This document shows, in pieces, positions 46,343 to 55,307 of a stretch of 64,000 nucleotides of DNA (position 1 is its first letter; the number at the start of each line of letters is the position of its first letter). Both the position numbers and the translations under genes were made by a program. The notes under the pieces are model-generated. The model made no database searches. It was not told the origin of the DNA and saw only the letters and a program-made list of their open reading frames with translations. The stretch lies in the NCBI RefSeq assembly GCF_020510705.1, contig NZ_CP075184.1:3782001-3846000 (forward strand). The letters are read 5' to 3'. The stretch comes from Acidovorax radicis (lineage in GTDB: Bacteria > Pseudomonadota > Gammaproteobacteria > Burkholderiales > Burkholderiaceae_C).

Positions 46343-47389
46343 TCAGGCAGAAGTCGGCTGCAACACGGCAAGCATCGCTGGCGACTGCCAGACACTACCG
46401 TCCTGCCCAGCCATCAAAACAGCCAGCCCCGCCATGCGCTCAGACATAGACCGGCCAGCCTGCATGCCTTGCACCATCAGCGCTGAGCCCAGTCCGTTGA
46501 CAGTGCCCACGTCCCGCGCCACGAAAGTCACGCCATGCACCCCCGAGGTAGGCCGCCCGGTGCGTGGATTGAGCACGTGGTGCAACCGCTGGCCTTGGTA
46601 GAAGAAGCAGCGCTCGTAGTCACCCGAAGAAGCCACCACACCACCGTCGGCCAGCGACACAACCCCCAGCAGCTGCTGGGGCGAACGTGGATCGCGCACC
46701 CCCACGCGCCAGGCGCGGCCTTGCCACAGCCCTTGCGTCAAGACATCGCCACCGCCATTGATCATGGCGTTTTGGATGCCATGGGCTCGCAAGACCTGCA
46801 TCCCCGCCTCCAGAATCGGGAGCTTGGCGATGCCCCCCAGATCCAGCGCCATTCCCTGGCGAGCAAGAAACGCGGTGCCCGCGTGGGTATCCAGTACCAA
46901 GCCCCGCGCATCTACCAAGGGCAGCTGACGTGCGATCTCTGTAGCGCCAGGCACAGTTTTCTCGCCAGCGCCGAAGTTCCACGACTTAAACGCCCCCACG
47001 GTCACGTCAAACGCGCCGCGAGTGGCCTGAGCGACACGCTGCGCACTTTGCAGCACCACCATGACCTCGTCCGGAACCACCACGGGCACGATGCCGGCAG
47101 CCGCATTGATGCGGCTGACCACACTGCCCGGCTGGTAGCGGCTCATCAGCGACTCCAGCCGCAGCATCTCCAGATAGGCCTGGTCCATGCCGTGGCGCAG
47201 CGACACACCGTCGGCGCCTTGCACGGACATGTCGACCTGCGTCCCCATCAGGGGCCGGGAGTCACGCAACGATGCCGAGCTTTGGTGGGCCGGTGCGCCC
47301 CCGGCCCAGAAACCGCCACCCAACAACGGCAGCGCCATGGCGAAGCGTCGGCGTGACAGATTTCGAGGAGAAAAGAGGGCTTGCTGCAT
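46343..47389 (-). CDS. nosX: NosX-type FAD:protein FMN transferase (ApbE family)
   Basis: The 348-residue product has a twin-arginine signal (SRRRFAMALPLLGGG), then the ApbE domain: RPLMGTQVDM, YQPGSVVSRIN, GAFDVTVG, LDLGGIAKLPILEAGMQVL, NAMINGGGDVLTQG and HHVLNPRTGRPTSG. ApbE enzymes move FMN from FAD onto a Thr of target proteins. Because it lies beside nosZ/nosR, and NosR here carries a flavinylation motif, NosX is the best name; the family and Tat signal agree with that. GGAGG precedes the ATG. It follows the c5-type cytochrome gene by 11 bases in the same unit. Confidence 0.85.
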   Translation of the reverse strand: MQQALFSPRNLSRRRFAMALPLLGGGFWAGGAPAHQSSASLRDSRPLMGTQVDMSVQGADGVSLRHGMDQAYLEMLRLESLMSRYQPGSVVSRINAAAGIVPVVVPDEVMVVLQSAQRVAQATRGAFDVTVGAFKSWNFGAGEKTVPGATEIARQLPLVDARGLVLDTHAGTAFLARQGMALDLGGIAKLPILEAGMQVLRAHGIQNAMINGGGDVLTQGLWQGRAWRVGVRDPRSPQQLLGVVSLADGGVVASSGDYERCFFYQGQRLHHVLNPRTGRPTSGVHGVTFVARDVGTVNGLGSALMVQGMQAGRSMSERMAGLAVLMAGQDGSVWQSPAMLAVLQPTSA

Positions 47390-47400
47390 GACGCCTCCGG

Positions 47401-47805
47401 TTAGATCGACTTGTCAGCCATGTAATCCACGGCGGCCTTCATCTCGTCGTCGGTCAGAGCAGGAGCGCCACCACGGGCCGGCATCATGCCTTTTGCGCCG
47501 GTAAAGCCTTCCATCGCATGTTTGTAGAGCGTCTCCTTGCCTTGGGCAATACGGGGGCCCCAATCGGCCTTATCGCCGGGCTTGGGAGCGCCGCCCACAC
47601 CAGCGGCGTGGCACAGGGCGCAGGTTTTATTAAAAACGCTCTTGCCCAGTTCATTCTCGGCGGCAGGGGCTGCGGCAGCCACGGGCGCAGCAGCTAGCGC
47701 CTCGGCAGCAGGCGCGGCGGCGGTGGGTTCCGATTTTTTGTCTCCACAACCGCTCAGCAGTGCAGCCAAGATCGCCGCAGCGACCATCACAGTTTTCTTT
47801 TGCAT
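47401..47805 (-). CDS. cytochrome c5-family lipoprotein
   Basis: The 134-residue product has a lipoprotein signal (AAAILAALLSGCG, Cys20), an Ala/Pro-rich linker, and one haem site CALCH (NKTCALCHAAGVGGAPK) with a probable Met ligand in TGAKGMMPARGG. This is the cytochrome c5/class I fold. Anchored to the membrane facing the periplasm, it could pass electrons to NosZ, an inference from location. It is the first gene of the leftward pair with nosX, divergent from the nos operon. Confidence 0.88.
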   Translation of the reverse strand: MQKKTVMVAAAILAALLSGCGDKKSEPTAAAPAAEALAAAPVAAAAPAAENELGKSVFNKTCALCHAAGVGGAPKPGDKADWGPRIAQGKETLYKHAMEGFTGAKGMMPARGGAPALTDDEMKAAVDYMADKSI

Positions 47806-48011
47806 CGTAAATATCCTGTTCTTAGTCCGTTAAACAACTGTCGATTCGCGCATCAGCGGTATGTAACTGCATCTTCATGCGTACAACCGTGAACCGGGTT
47901 CGGCCAGAGAGCCCGCCCTAGCACGACAACCCGCGCATCAACGCGCGCCAATCAGGTAAGTAACTGTATTGCGCGACGGCTCTCCTGGACAGGGGGAGGC
48001 GCCGCGAAAAC

Positions 48012-48025
48012 ATGATCCAGATCAA
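48012..48025 (+). promoter_or_regulatory. FNR/Dnr-type site of the nos promoter
   Basis: ATGAT-CCAG-ATCAA matches the FNR/Dnr palindrome TTGAT-N4-ATCAA at nine of ten positions. Its centre (48018.5) is 41.5 bases from position 48060, the start predicted from the -10 hexamer at 48048-48053, which is the class II activator position. It fits control of denitrification by low oxygen or NO. Confidence 0.75.
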
Positions 48026-48047
48026 ATTGATTCACGTTAGGCGAATC

Positions 48048-48053
48048 TATTAT
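48048..48053 (+). promoter_or_regulatory. candidate -10 box of the nos operon
   Basis: TATTAT in the expected place relative to the FNR-type site. It puts the first transcribed base at about 48060, directly before the ATG at 48061. Confidence 0.5.
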
Positions 48054-48060
48054 CACCGCC

Positions 48061-48417
48061 ATGCAAACACCCATCGCCACACGAACACTTCGCCTGTGGG
48101 TGCTGGCGTGGTTTGTCATGGCGCTGTTCGCCGCGGTGGTCTCGCCGCTGCTGCAACCCAAGGCCATGGAAATCGTCTGCTCCGGCTCGGGTGCCATTCG
48201 CCTGGTGGTCAAGACGACCGACGGCATCGTCGCAGCGGACGCCGCAGGCATGCATTGCCCTTTGTGTCTGGCTGCCGACGCCCCGCCCGATGCCTATTCA
48301 GTGGCACTCGCCGCAGCCCCGCTGCCACCATTCCATCACCGCTATTACCAGCAAGTTTCCGCACTGGGCGGTTGGGCCTTGCGCCCGCCGGCACGTGCAC
48401 CTCCCCGTTTTTCCTGA
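48061..48417 (+). CDS. DUF2946-type small membrane protein
   Basis: The 118-residue product has one N-terminal hydrophobic helix (LWVLAWFVMALFAAVVSPLL), an EIVCSGSGAIRLVV segment and a HCPLCLAAD cysteine pair, as in DUF2946 proteins, which are often found near copper transport genes. A C-terminal tail follows. A role in copper handling for NosZ is inferred from the family and place. It opens the rightward nos set, 25 bases before nosZ. The predicted transcription start falls at its start codon, so it may be translated from a leaderless mRNA. Confidence 0.7.
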   Translation: MQTPIATRTLRLWVLAWFVMALFAAVVSPLLQPKAMEIVCSGSGAIRLVVKTTDGIVAADAAGMHCPLCLAADAPPDAYSVALAAAPLPPFHHRYYQQVSALGGWALRPPARAPPRFS

Positions 48418-48442
48418 GCCATCCTAAAGAGGTAATTTCACC

Positions 48443-50377
48443 ATGACCAAGCAAAAAGAAGATCTGAGCAAAGCAACCGTGGGCCTTGGGCGCCGCCGGT
48501 TCATCAACACCGCGGCATTGGCTGGGCTGACCGTGGGGGTCGCCGCCTGCAACGACAAACCTGCTGCTGGCGCCGCGCCCGCAGCGTCTGCTCCCACACC
48601 GGTGGCTCATGCAGCCTCCGAAGCGAGCAAATACGAAGTGCCACCAGGCCAACTCGACGACTACTACTCGTTCTCGTCCGGCGGACACTCCGGTGAATGC
48701 CGCATCTATGGCTTGCCTTCTGGCCGCTTGTTCAAGCGCATTCCGGTTTTCAACATGGATTGCCTCGTGGGCTGGGGCATCACCAACGAATCGAAAAAGA
48801 TCCTGGGCACCAAGCCCGATGGCAGCCTCAAGTACCACACGGGCGACACGCACCACATCCACCCCTCGTACAAGGACGGCACGTACGACGGCAAGTACAT
48901 GTTCGTGAACGACAAGATCCACGGCCGCCTGGCGCGCATCCGCATGGATACGATGGAGACCGACAAGATCACCGAAATCCCGCTGGTGCAGGGTTTCCAC
49001 GGCACCTTCCCTGACAAACGTGACCCGGTGGACCCCGCCATCAACCACACCACACGTGTGTTCTGCGGCGCCGAATTCGCTATTCCGCTGGACAACAATG
49101 GCAAGAACATGGATGCCACGGCGGACTACCGCTCGGTCTTTACCTGCGTCGACGCAGAGAGCATGGAGGTGCGCTGGCAAGTGCTGATCGACGGCAATTG
49201 CGATCTGGTGGCCACGTCGTATGACGGCAAGCTCGCCGCCACGAACCAGTACAACACCGAGAACGGCGTGCACTATGAGGACATGATGTCTGCCGAGCGC
49301 GATGCCTGCCTGTTCTTCAACATTGCGCGCATCGAAGAAGCCGTCAAGGTCGGTAAGTTCAAGACCTACGGCGGCTCCAAGGTGCCGGTGGTCGATGGCA
49401 CCAAGGCTGGCAACCCCGATCCCAAGACTTCGCTGGTGTGCTATGTGCCCGTGTCCAAGAACCCACACGGCGTGAACGCCAGCCCCGACGGCAAGTACTA
49501 CGCATGCTCGGGCAAGCTCTCGCCCACCGCCACGCTGATCGAACACGCGCTTGTGCTCAAGTGGTTCGACGGCGAACTCAAGGACGCGCGCGAAGCCGTG
49601 GTGGCCGAGCCCGAAATTGGCCTGGGCCCACTGCACACCGGCTTTGACGGCCGTGGCAACGCCTACACCACGCTGTTCCTTGACAGCCAGATCGTCAAGT
49701 GGAACGTGGAAGCCGCCATCAAGTCCTTCAAGGGCGACAAGACGGCCAAGCCTGTCGTGGACCGTCTCGATGTGCAGTACCAGCCTGGCCATGGCTTCAC
49801 CTCGATGGGTGAAACCAAGGACGCCGATGGCAAATACTTCCTGTCGGACAACAAGTTCTCGAAGGACCGCTTCCTGCCCGTCGGCCCGCTGCACCCTGAA
49901 ACCGCGCAGCTCATCGACATCAGCGGCGACAAGATGAAACTGGTGGCAGACCATGCGGTGTACTCCGAGCCACACGACTCCATCATCATCCCGCGCAATC
50001 TCGTTCGCACGCGCCAGGTGTATGACATCAACGAGTTCCCGAACGCTGTGAAGGACCCCAAGGAATGCCGCGTGGAGCGCAAGGGAAAGAAGGTCACCGT
50101 GTACCTCACGTCCCAAGCGCCCACGTTCGGCTTGCGCGAATGGACCGTCAAACGTGGCGACGAGGTGACAATCATTCTCACGAACCTCGACAAAGTGGAA
50201 GATCTGACGCACGGCTTTGCGATTCCGAAGTACGACATCAACTTCATCGTCAACCCCCAGGAGACCAAGTCGGTCACCTTCATTGCGGACAAACCGGGGG
50301 TGTACTGGGCGTATTGCACCAACTTCTGCCACGCACTGCACCTTGAAATGCGCTCGCGCATGCTGGTCGAGGCTTAA
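48443..50377 (+). CDS. nosZ: nitrous-oxide reductase, clade I (Tat-exported)
   Basis: NosZ reduces N2O to N2 in the periplasm. The 644-residue product has a Tat signal (GLGRRRFINTAALAGLTVG), a seven-bladed propeller with the CuZ histidine regions (DTHHIHPSYKDG, NPHGVNASPDG, GPLHTGFDG, YSEPHDS), and a C-terminal cupredoxin domain with the CuA ligands Cys625, Cys629, His633 and Met636 in CTNFCHALHLEM. The position usually Trp between the cysteines is Asn here. A GAGG site precedes the ATG. It is followed by a hairpin and then nosR. Confidence 0.98.
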   Translation: MTKQKEDLSKATVGLGRRRFINTAALAGLTVGVAACNDKPAAGAAPAASAPTPVAHAASEASKYEVPPGQLDDYYSFSSGGHSGECRIYGLPSGRLFKRIPVFNMDCLVGWGITNESKKILGTKPDGSLKYHTGDTHHIHPSYKDGTYDGKYMFVNDKIHGRLARIRMDTMETDKITEIPLVQGFHGTFPDKRDPVDPAINHTTRVFCGAEFAIPLDNNGKNMDATADYRSVFTCVDAESMEVRWQVLIDGNCDLVATSYDGKLAATNQYNTENGVHYEDMMSAERDACLFFNIARIEEAVKVGKFKTYGGSKVPVVDGTKAGNPDPKTSLVCYVPVSKNPHGVNASPDGKYYACSGKLSPTATLIEHALVLKWFDGELKDAREAVVAEPEIGLGPLHTGFDGRGNAYTTLFLDSQIVKWNVEAAIKSFKGDKTAKPVVDRLDVQYQPGHGFTSMGETKDADGKYFLSDNKFSKDRFLPVGPLHPETAQLIDISGDKMKLVADHAVYSEPHDSIIIPRNLVRTRQVYDINEFPNAVKDPKECRVERKGKKVTVYLTSQAPTFGLREWTVKRGDEVTIILTNLDKVEDLTHGFAIPKYDINFIVNPQETKSVTFIADKPGVYWAYCTNFCHALHLEMRSRMLVEA

Positions 50378-50390
50378 GAAGCCTCACTCA

Positions 50391-50429
50391 GGGCAGCGCG
50401 GTCACCGGGCTGTGCTGCCCTTTTCTTTT
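50391..50429 (+). terminator. possible attenuating terminator between nosZ and nosR
   Basis: The arms GGGCAGC and GCTGCCC, with a 16-base partly paired loop, are followed by TTTTCTTTT. It is weaker than the other terminators in the window and lies within a co-directional operon, so partial termination is more likely than a full stop. Confidence 0.55.
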
Positions 50430-50440
50430 CAGGACATCCG

Positions 50441-53080
50441 ATGCTTTTGCCGAAATTCCGCCTCCTGTCGATTCTGTGGGTCGCACTCATTTTTGCGCTG
50501 ACGACACTCCCTCCAGGAGTACAGGCGGCGGCGGGCAAAGGTGCTTACGAAGCCGAACTTCCGGCTGACCTGGCCACCGCCAAGGACATGTGCGCGCTGC
50601 TGCCGTGCCAGGACGTGTTCCCGGGGGCCACCCATTTTTCAGAACGCAAGGGCCAGCCGCCCTACGTTGAAGCCTATGACAAGGCTGGCGACGGCCGCCA
50701 GTTGCTGGGCTATGTGATGCTCTCGACCGACATCACCGACACGCCCGCCTACTCGGGCAAGCCCGTGGTCACGCTGATCGGCATGGACAAGACCGGCCAT
50801 TTTGTCGGCGTGAAGGTGCTCAAGCACTCCGAGCCTATCTTGCTGCTGGGTATCCCAGAATCTGCGCTGCTGAAATTCAACGACCAGTACCTCGGAAAAT
50901 CAGTCTCCGACAAATTGGAGATTGGCCAGTCGCGCCCCGACGACGAGGTCATCGGGCTGGACGCCATCTCTGGCGCCACCGTCACGGTGATTGCGCAAAA
51001 CCAGGTCATGATGGCCTCGGGCTCGGCCGTGGCACGGCAAGTCGGCATCTTGGCGCCCACCGTGCGCGAGCCAGCACGCTACAAGGTGACGGGCGCCTCC
51101 CTCACCTGGGACGAGCTGGTGGGACGCGGTGCCGTGCAGCACCTGCGCGTCATGCCCGAGCAGTTGGGCCAGGACCGCAGCGCCGACCCGTTCATCGAGC
51201 TGTGGTTCGGTGACCTGAGCCACCCCGACATTGGCAAAAGTGTGCTCGGCGCCACGGGCTGGGACAACCTGCGGCAACAGATCAAGGAAGGTGAACACGC
51301 GGTCTTTGTCATCCGGACCGCAGGGCATGAGTCTTTCAAAGGCTCGGGTTTTGTGCGTGGCGGCCTGTATGACCGGGTGCAGGTCAAGCAAGGTGCCGAT
51401 TCGTTCACCTTCCGCGATCTCGATTATTTGAACCTCTACGGCGTGCAAGCCGCAGGTGCCCCCCGCTACAACGAGTCGGCGATCTTCATCATCCGTTCCC
51501 AGGCCTTTTCAGATGCTTACCCCTGGAAGCTGAGCCTGTTGGGCAATCGTATTGACCGGGCCACGGGTGCCAAAAGCTTCACCAGCTTCGACACGGCCTA
51601 TTGGTTGCCAGCCTCCATGCTCGAAGGCGGCCGCCCCAAGGTGGTCGAGCCCGATGCCCCTTGGGTGCGCATATGGAAGTCGCGCGCAGTGGCGATTGGC
51701 CTGTTCATCGTGTTGCTGGTGGCAGTGGGCGTGGTCTACGCCTACCGCGAACGGCTTACCCGCCTGTCCACGCACAAAAACAAGTGGCCGGTCAACGCCT
51801 TCAAGTACACCGCCTGGGGCCTTTCCATCGTTTTTGTCGGCTTTGGCGTGATGGCGCAGCCCTCCATCACGCAGGTTCTCACGTGGTTCCACGCCTTGTT
51901 GTTCCAGTGGACTTGGTCGCTCTTCCTTTCCGATCCATTCATCTTCCTGTTCTGGATCTTCATCATCGTCACCGTGTTCCTGTTCGGACGCGGCCTGTTC
52001 TGCGGCTGGATGTGTCCGTTTGGCTCGCTGCAGGAATCCATCTACAAGATCGCCCGTTTTGTGGGCCTGGGGCGCTTTCAGACCAAGCTGCCACAAAAAT
52101 GGCACGACCGCCTGAAGTGGCTCAAGTACGCCATCTTCTTCTTCCTGCTCACGGTGTCCATGTTCTCCATGGGCCTGGCAGAGAAACTATCCGAGGTCGA
52201 GCCTTTCAAGACCACTTTTCTGGTCGGAGTGATGAACCGGGCCTGGCCTTATGGGTTGTTCGTCGCCGCAATCCTTGGCGTGTCCATCTTCATCGAGCGC
52301 CCGTATTGCAAATACATCTGCCCACTGGGCGCATCGCTGGCCATGCCCAGCACGTTCCGGTGGTTTGGCCTCAAGCGCAAGCAAGATTGCAATAGCTGCA
52401 AAGCCTGCGCCGTGGGCTGCGGCGCGCAGGCGATTGATGCCGACGGCCGTATCGACCACCGCGAGTGCCTGCACTGCCTCGACTGCATGATTCTCTACAC
52501 CGACACCAAGGGCTGCCCGCCCCTGGCCAAAGAGCGCAAGCGCCGCGAAAAGGACGGCCTGGAAATGACGCCCATCGGCAAGAACGGCTATTTCATCCCG
52601 ATCCACCCGGCGACCAGCTACACCGAGCAGATCAGCGCCAAGGCGGTGGGCGGGCCCGATCCACGCATGCCCACGCCGCCCATGCTGCCAGCGCACAAGA
52701 ACGGCGCGCGCGGCTTGCAGTGGCTGTGGCTGGAAGTGCGCGACCACCTGTGGCCCTGGAGCAGCGAAGGCTGGCACTCGCAGCGGGCGCTGCAAATCGC
52801 CGGTCTCTCGCTCGCCGTGGCCGCCACGGTGGCCTGGGTTATGACGGCGATGGGCACGCTCTCCTCGGGTGCCATCATTGGCTGGTGGTTTGGCTGGAGC
52901 GTGTACGAGGTGCTGATCCGCCTGTCTGGCAAGCGCTATGTGAAGGACGGGCCGTGGTGGCGCGACCAGTACCGCGTCGCCGGCGTGGTGGACATGGTGA
53001 GCTATGTGGGCTTCAAGAATCTGATGATTGGTGCTGCGCTTTTCCTGGCGCTCAAGTCCATGGGCTGGTTGGTGATATGA
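50441..53080 (+). CDS. nosR: NosR membrane flavo-iron-sulfur protein
   Basis: NosR is needed for nosZ expression and N2O reduction and probably passes electrons to NosZ. The 879-residue product has a signal sequence (to AQAAA about 31), a periplasmic FMN-binding domain with flavinylation motif DAISGAT (Thr180), about six membrane helices, two CxxxCP sites (FCGWMCPFGS, YCKYICPLGA) and a cytoplasmic 2[4Fe-4S] part (CNSCKACAVGC, CLHCLDC). All expected NosR parts are present. Its stop overlaps the nosD start by four bases (ATGA). Confidence 0.96.
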   Translation: MLLPKFRLLSILWVALIFALTTLPPGVQAAAGKGAYEAELPADLATAKDMCALLPCQDVFPGATHFSERKGQPPYVEAYDKAGDGRQLLGYVMLSTDITDTPAYSGKPVVTLIGMDKTGHFVGVKVLKHSEPILLLGIPESALLKFNDQYLGKSVSDKLEIGQSRPDDEVIGLDAISGATVTVIAQNQVMMASGSAVARQVGILAPTVREPARYKVTGASLTWDELVGRGAVQHLRVMPEQLGQDRSADPFIELWFGDLSHPDIGKSVLGATGWDNLRQQIKEGEHAVFVIRTAGHESFKGSGFVRGGLYDRVQVKQGADSFTFRDLDYLNLYGVQAAGAPRYNESAIFIIRSQAFSDAYPWKLSLLGNRIDRATGAKSFTSFDTAYWLPASMLEGGRPKVVEPDAPWVRIWKSRAVAIGLFIVLLVAVGVVYAYRERLTRLSTHKNKWPVNAFKYTAWGLSIVFVGFGVMAQPSITQVLTWFHALLFQWTWSLFLSDPFIFLFWIFIIVTVFLFGRGLFCGWMCPFGSLQESIYKIARFVGLGRFQTKLPQKWHDRLKWLKYAIFFFLLTVSMFSMGLAEKLSEVEPFKTTFLVGVMNRAWPYGLFVAAILGVSIFIERPYCKYICPLGASLAMPSTFRWFGLKRKQDCNSCKACAVGCGAQAIDADGRIDHRECLHCLDCMILYTDTKGCPPLAKERKRREKDGLEMTPIGKNGYFIPIHPATSYTEQISAKAVGGPDPRMPTPPMLPAHKNGARGLQWLWLEVRDHLWPWSSEGWHSQRALQIAGLSLAVAATVAWVMTAMGTLSSGAIIGWWFGWSVYEVLIRLSGKRYVKDGPWWRDQYRVAGVVDMVSYVGFKNLMIGAALFLALKSMGWLVI

Positions 53081-54360
53081 AGGATGCCCTAGTCCGCCTG
53101 GCATGCGCGGCGCTCCTGTGTCTTGCGGCTACGCAGTCAGCGCGCGCCGCTACCGTGGTGGTGCAGCCTGGGCAAGACCTGCAAGCCGCCGTGCGGGCTG
53201 CAGCGCCCGGCGACGTGCTGGAGGTGCAACGCGGCTTTTACCGCACCAACCTGCTGATCGACAAGCCGCTCACGCTGCGCGGCGTGGACCGTCCCACGGT
53301 CAGTGGCGGCCTGGTCGGCGACACCATCCGTGTGACGGCGCCCGATGTCACGATCGAGGGGCTGATCGTGCGCGACTCGGGCAGCAGCCTGCAGGACCAG
53401 AACGCTGGCATCTACCTCTACCCTGGCGCACACCGCACCGTGGTGCAGCACTGCGACCTCACATACAACCTGTTTGGTCTGTGGATCGAGAAGGTGACGG
53501 ATGTGCGCATCGAAGGCAACACCATTACCGGCAAGCGCGACTTTGATTCGGCGCGGCGCGGCAATGGCATCCAGCTCTTCAACACGCAGGGCGCGAAAAT
53601 CATCGGCAACAACATCAGCTTCGTGCGCGACGCGCTCTATGTGGACGTGTCGCACCATGCAGTGTTCCGGGGCAACAAGCTGCACCACAGCCGCTACGGC
53701 ACGCACTACATGACGTCGTACTACAACCTGTGGGAGGACAACGACACGTACCTGAACCGCGGCGGCCTGGCACTGATGGAGGTGCGCGAACAGGTAGTGC
53801 GCAACAACCGCGCCTGGGGCAACTCCGACCACGGCATCATGCTGCGCTCGGTGCAGGATTCGGTGATCGAGAACAACGTGGTCGCTGAAAACCAGCGCGG
53901 CTTCTTCATCTACGATGTGGAATACGTCACCCTGCGCGGCAACCTCGTGGTTCGCAACACCGTGGGGGTACACCTGTCAGCTGGCTCCACGCGCAACGTG
54001 GTGGAGGGCAACGACTTCATCGGCAACCGCGAGCAGGTACGGTATGTGGGTGCCCGCGACGAACGCTGGGGAGCCAAAAGCGGCAACTACTGGAGCAACT
54101 ATCTGGGTTGGGACCGTGACGGTGACGGTGTAGGCGACGTACCCTACGAAGCCAACGATATGGTGGACCGCCTGACCTGGCGCCACCCCACCATCAAGCT
54201 GCTGCTGGCCAGCCCGGCAGTGCAGGCGCTGCGCTTGGTGGGTCAACAATTTCCCGTGCTGCGCGTGCCCACCGTGGTGGACCCGCACCCCCGCATGCAG
54301 CCGAGCCATTTCAACCTTGAACGGAGCCACTGGCGTGACCCGCAATCCTCCTCCCATTGA
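53077..54360 (+). CDS. nosD: NosD copper-site assembly protein
   Basis: The 427-residue periplasmic protein has a signal peptide (LACAALLCLAATQSARA) and a right-handed beta-helix made of repeats such as NRAWGNSDHGIMLRSVQDSVIENN and NVVAENQRGFFIYD. The C terminus has the family's GNYWSNYLGWDRDGDGVGDVPY. NosD works with the ABC transporter NosFY in maturing the CuZ site, from known studies. It overlaps nosR by four bases and nosF by 26. Confidence 0.95.
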   Translation: MKDALVRLACAALLCLAATQSARAATVVVQPGQDLQAAVRAAAPGDVLEVQRGFYRTNLLIDKPLTLRGVDRPTVSGGLVGDTIRVTAPDVTIEGLIVRDSGSSLQDQNAGIYLYPGAHRTVVQHCDLTYNLFGLWIEKVTDVRIEGNTITGKRDFDSARRGNGIQLFNTQGAKIIGNNISFVRDALYVDVSHHAVFRGNKLHHSRYGTHYMTSYYNLWEDNDTYLNRGGLALMEVREQVVRNNRAWGNSDHGIMLRSVQDSVIENNVVAENQRGFFIYDVEYVTLRGNLVVRNTVGVHLSAGSTRNVVEGNDFIGNREQVRYVGARDERWGAKSGNYWSNYLGWDRDGDGVGDVPYEANDMVDRLTWRHPTIKLLLASPAVQALRLVGQQFPVLRVPTVVDPHPRMQPSHFNLERSHWRDPQSSSH

Positions 54361-55279
54361 CCTTCGCGAGCCCGCTGCCATCGAGGTACAGGGTGCGCAC
54401 AAGCACTACGGTGCAATACACGCTGTCGATGGCATTGACCTGCGCATTGAGCGCGGCGAGATTTTTGGACTCATCGGCCACAACGGCGCAGGCAAAAGTA
54501 CCCTGTTCAAGATGATTCTCGGCCTGGTAGCGGCCACCTCGGGTGATATCCGCGTGGGCGGCACCAGCGTGCAGGGGCGCGACTTTCGGGCCGCCCGTCG
54601 CCACGTGGGCTATCTGCCCGAAAACGTAGTGCTTTACGACAACCTCAATGGTCTGGAGACCCTGCGCTTTTTCGCCCGGCTCAAAGGTGCTCCGCTAGAA
54701 CAGTGCCCCGCGCTGCTGGAACGCGTGGGCCTGGCCCATGCAGGCAACCGTGCCGTGCGCGAATACTCCAAGGGCATGCGCCAACGTCTCGGTTTTGCGC
54801 AGGCCCTGCTGGGCTCGCCACAGGTGCTGCTGCTCGACGAGCCTACCAACGGCCTGGACCCGCAAGCCATCCGCGACTTCTATGCCGCACTGCGCAACCT
54901 GCAGGGCGAAGGTGTCACCATCGTCATCACCTCGCACATCCTGGCCGAGCTGCAAGAACGCGTGGACCGCCTGGCCATCCTTGCCGCAGGCAAGCTGCAG
55001 GCCCTGGGCAGTGTGCAGGCACTGCGCGAACAGGCACAGATGCCACTCTCGATCCAACTGACGCTGGCCGAAGCCGATGTAGCCGCAGCACAGAACGCAC
55101 TCAGTGCACTGCCCGACCTCACCTGCAGTGCAGCACCTCACGGCCTGCGGGTGGACTGCCCCCACAACACCAAGATGATGGTGCTCGCAGCCCTTGCCCC
55201 CCTGGGCGCTCGCGTGCTGGACGTGAACATCCACGAACCGTCGCTGGAAGACGTTTTCTTTGGCTTGCGCGACGCGTAA
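54335..55279 (+). CDS. nosF: NosF ABC transporter ATPase
   Basis: The 314-residue ATPase has Walker A GHNGAGKST (48-56), the ABC signature REYSKGMRQRLGFAQALLG, Walker B LLLDEPTNGLDP and the switch His in ITSHILAELQERVDRL. The C-terminal 80 residues are the extra domain of NosF-like proteins. It powers NosFY(D) in copper-site maturation. I use the GTG at 54335, with GGAG eight bases upstream, inside the end of nosD. Confidence 0.93.
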   Translation: MTRNPPPIDLREPAAIEVQGAHKHYGAIHAVDGIDLRIERGEIFGLIGHNGAGKSTLFKMILGLVAATSGDIRVGGTSVQGRDFRAARRHVGYLPENVVLYDNLNGLETLRFFARLKGAPLEQCPALLERVGLAHAGNRAVREYSKGMRQRLGFAQALLGSPQVLLLDEPTNGLDPQAIRDFYAALRNLQGEGVTIVITSHILAELQERVDRLAILAAGKLQALGSVQALREQAQMPLSIQLTLAEADVAAAQNALSALPDLTCSAAPHGLRVDCPHNTKMMVLAALAPLGARVLDVNIHEPSLEDVFFGLRDA

Positions 55280-55307
55280 TGGTCCGCCCATAAAAAGACA
55301 ACACACC

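Noticed and set aside
47856..47871. FNR-type site for the cytochrome-nosX unit (CGATTCGCGCATCAG)
   Set aside because: The half-sites are separated by six bases instead of four and match poorly.
48209..50341. 710-codon open frame antisense to nosZ
   Set aside because: Long antisense frames are expected at this GC content; it is rich in His, Val and Arg, has no family pattern, and nosZ on the other strand is certain.
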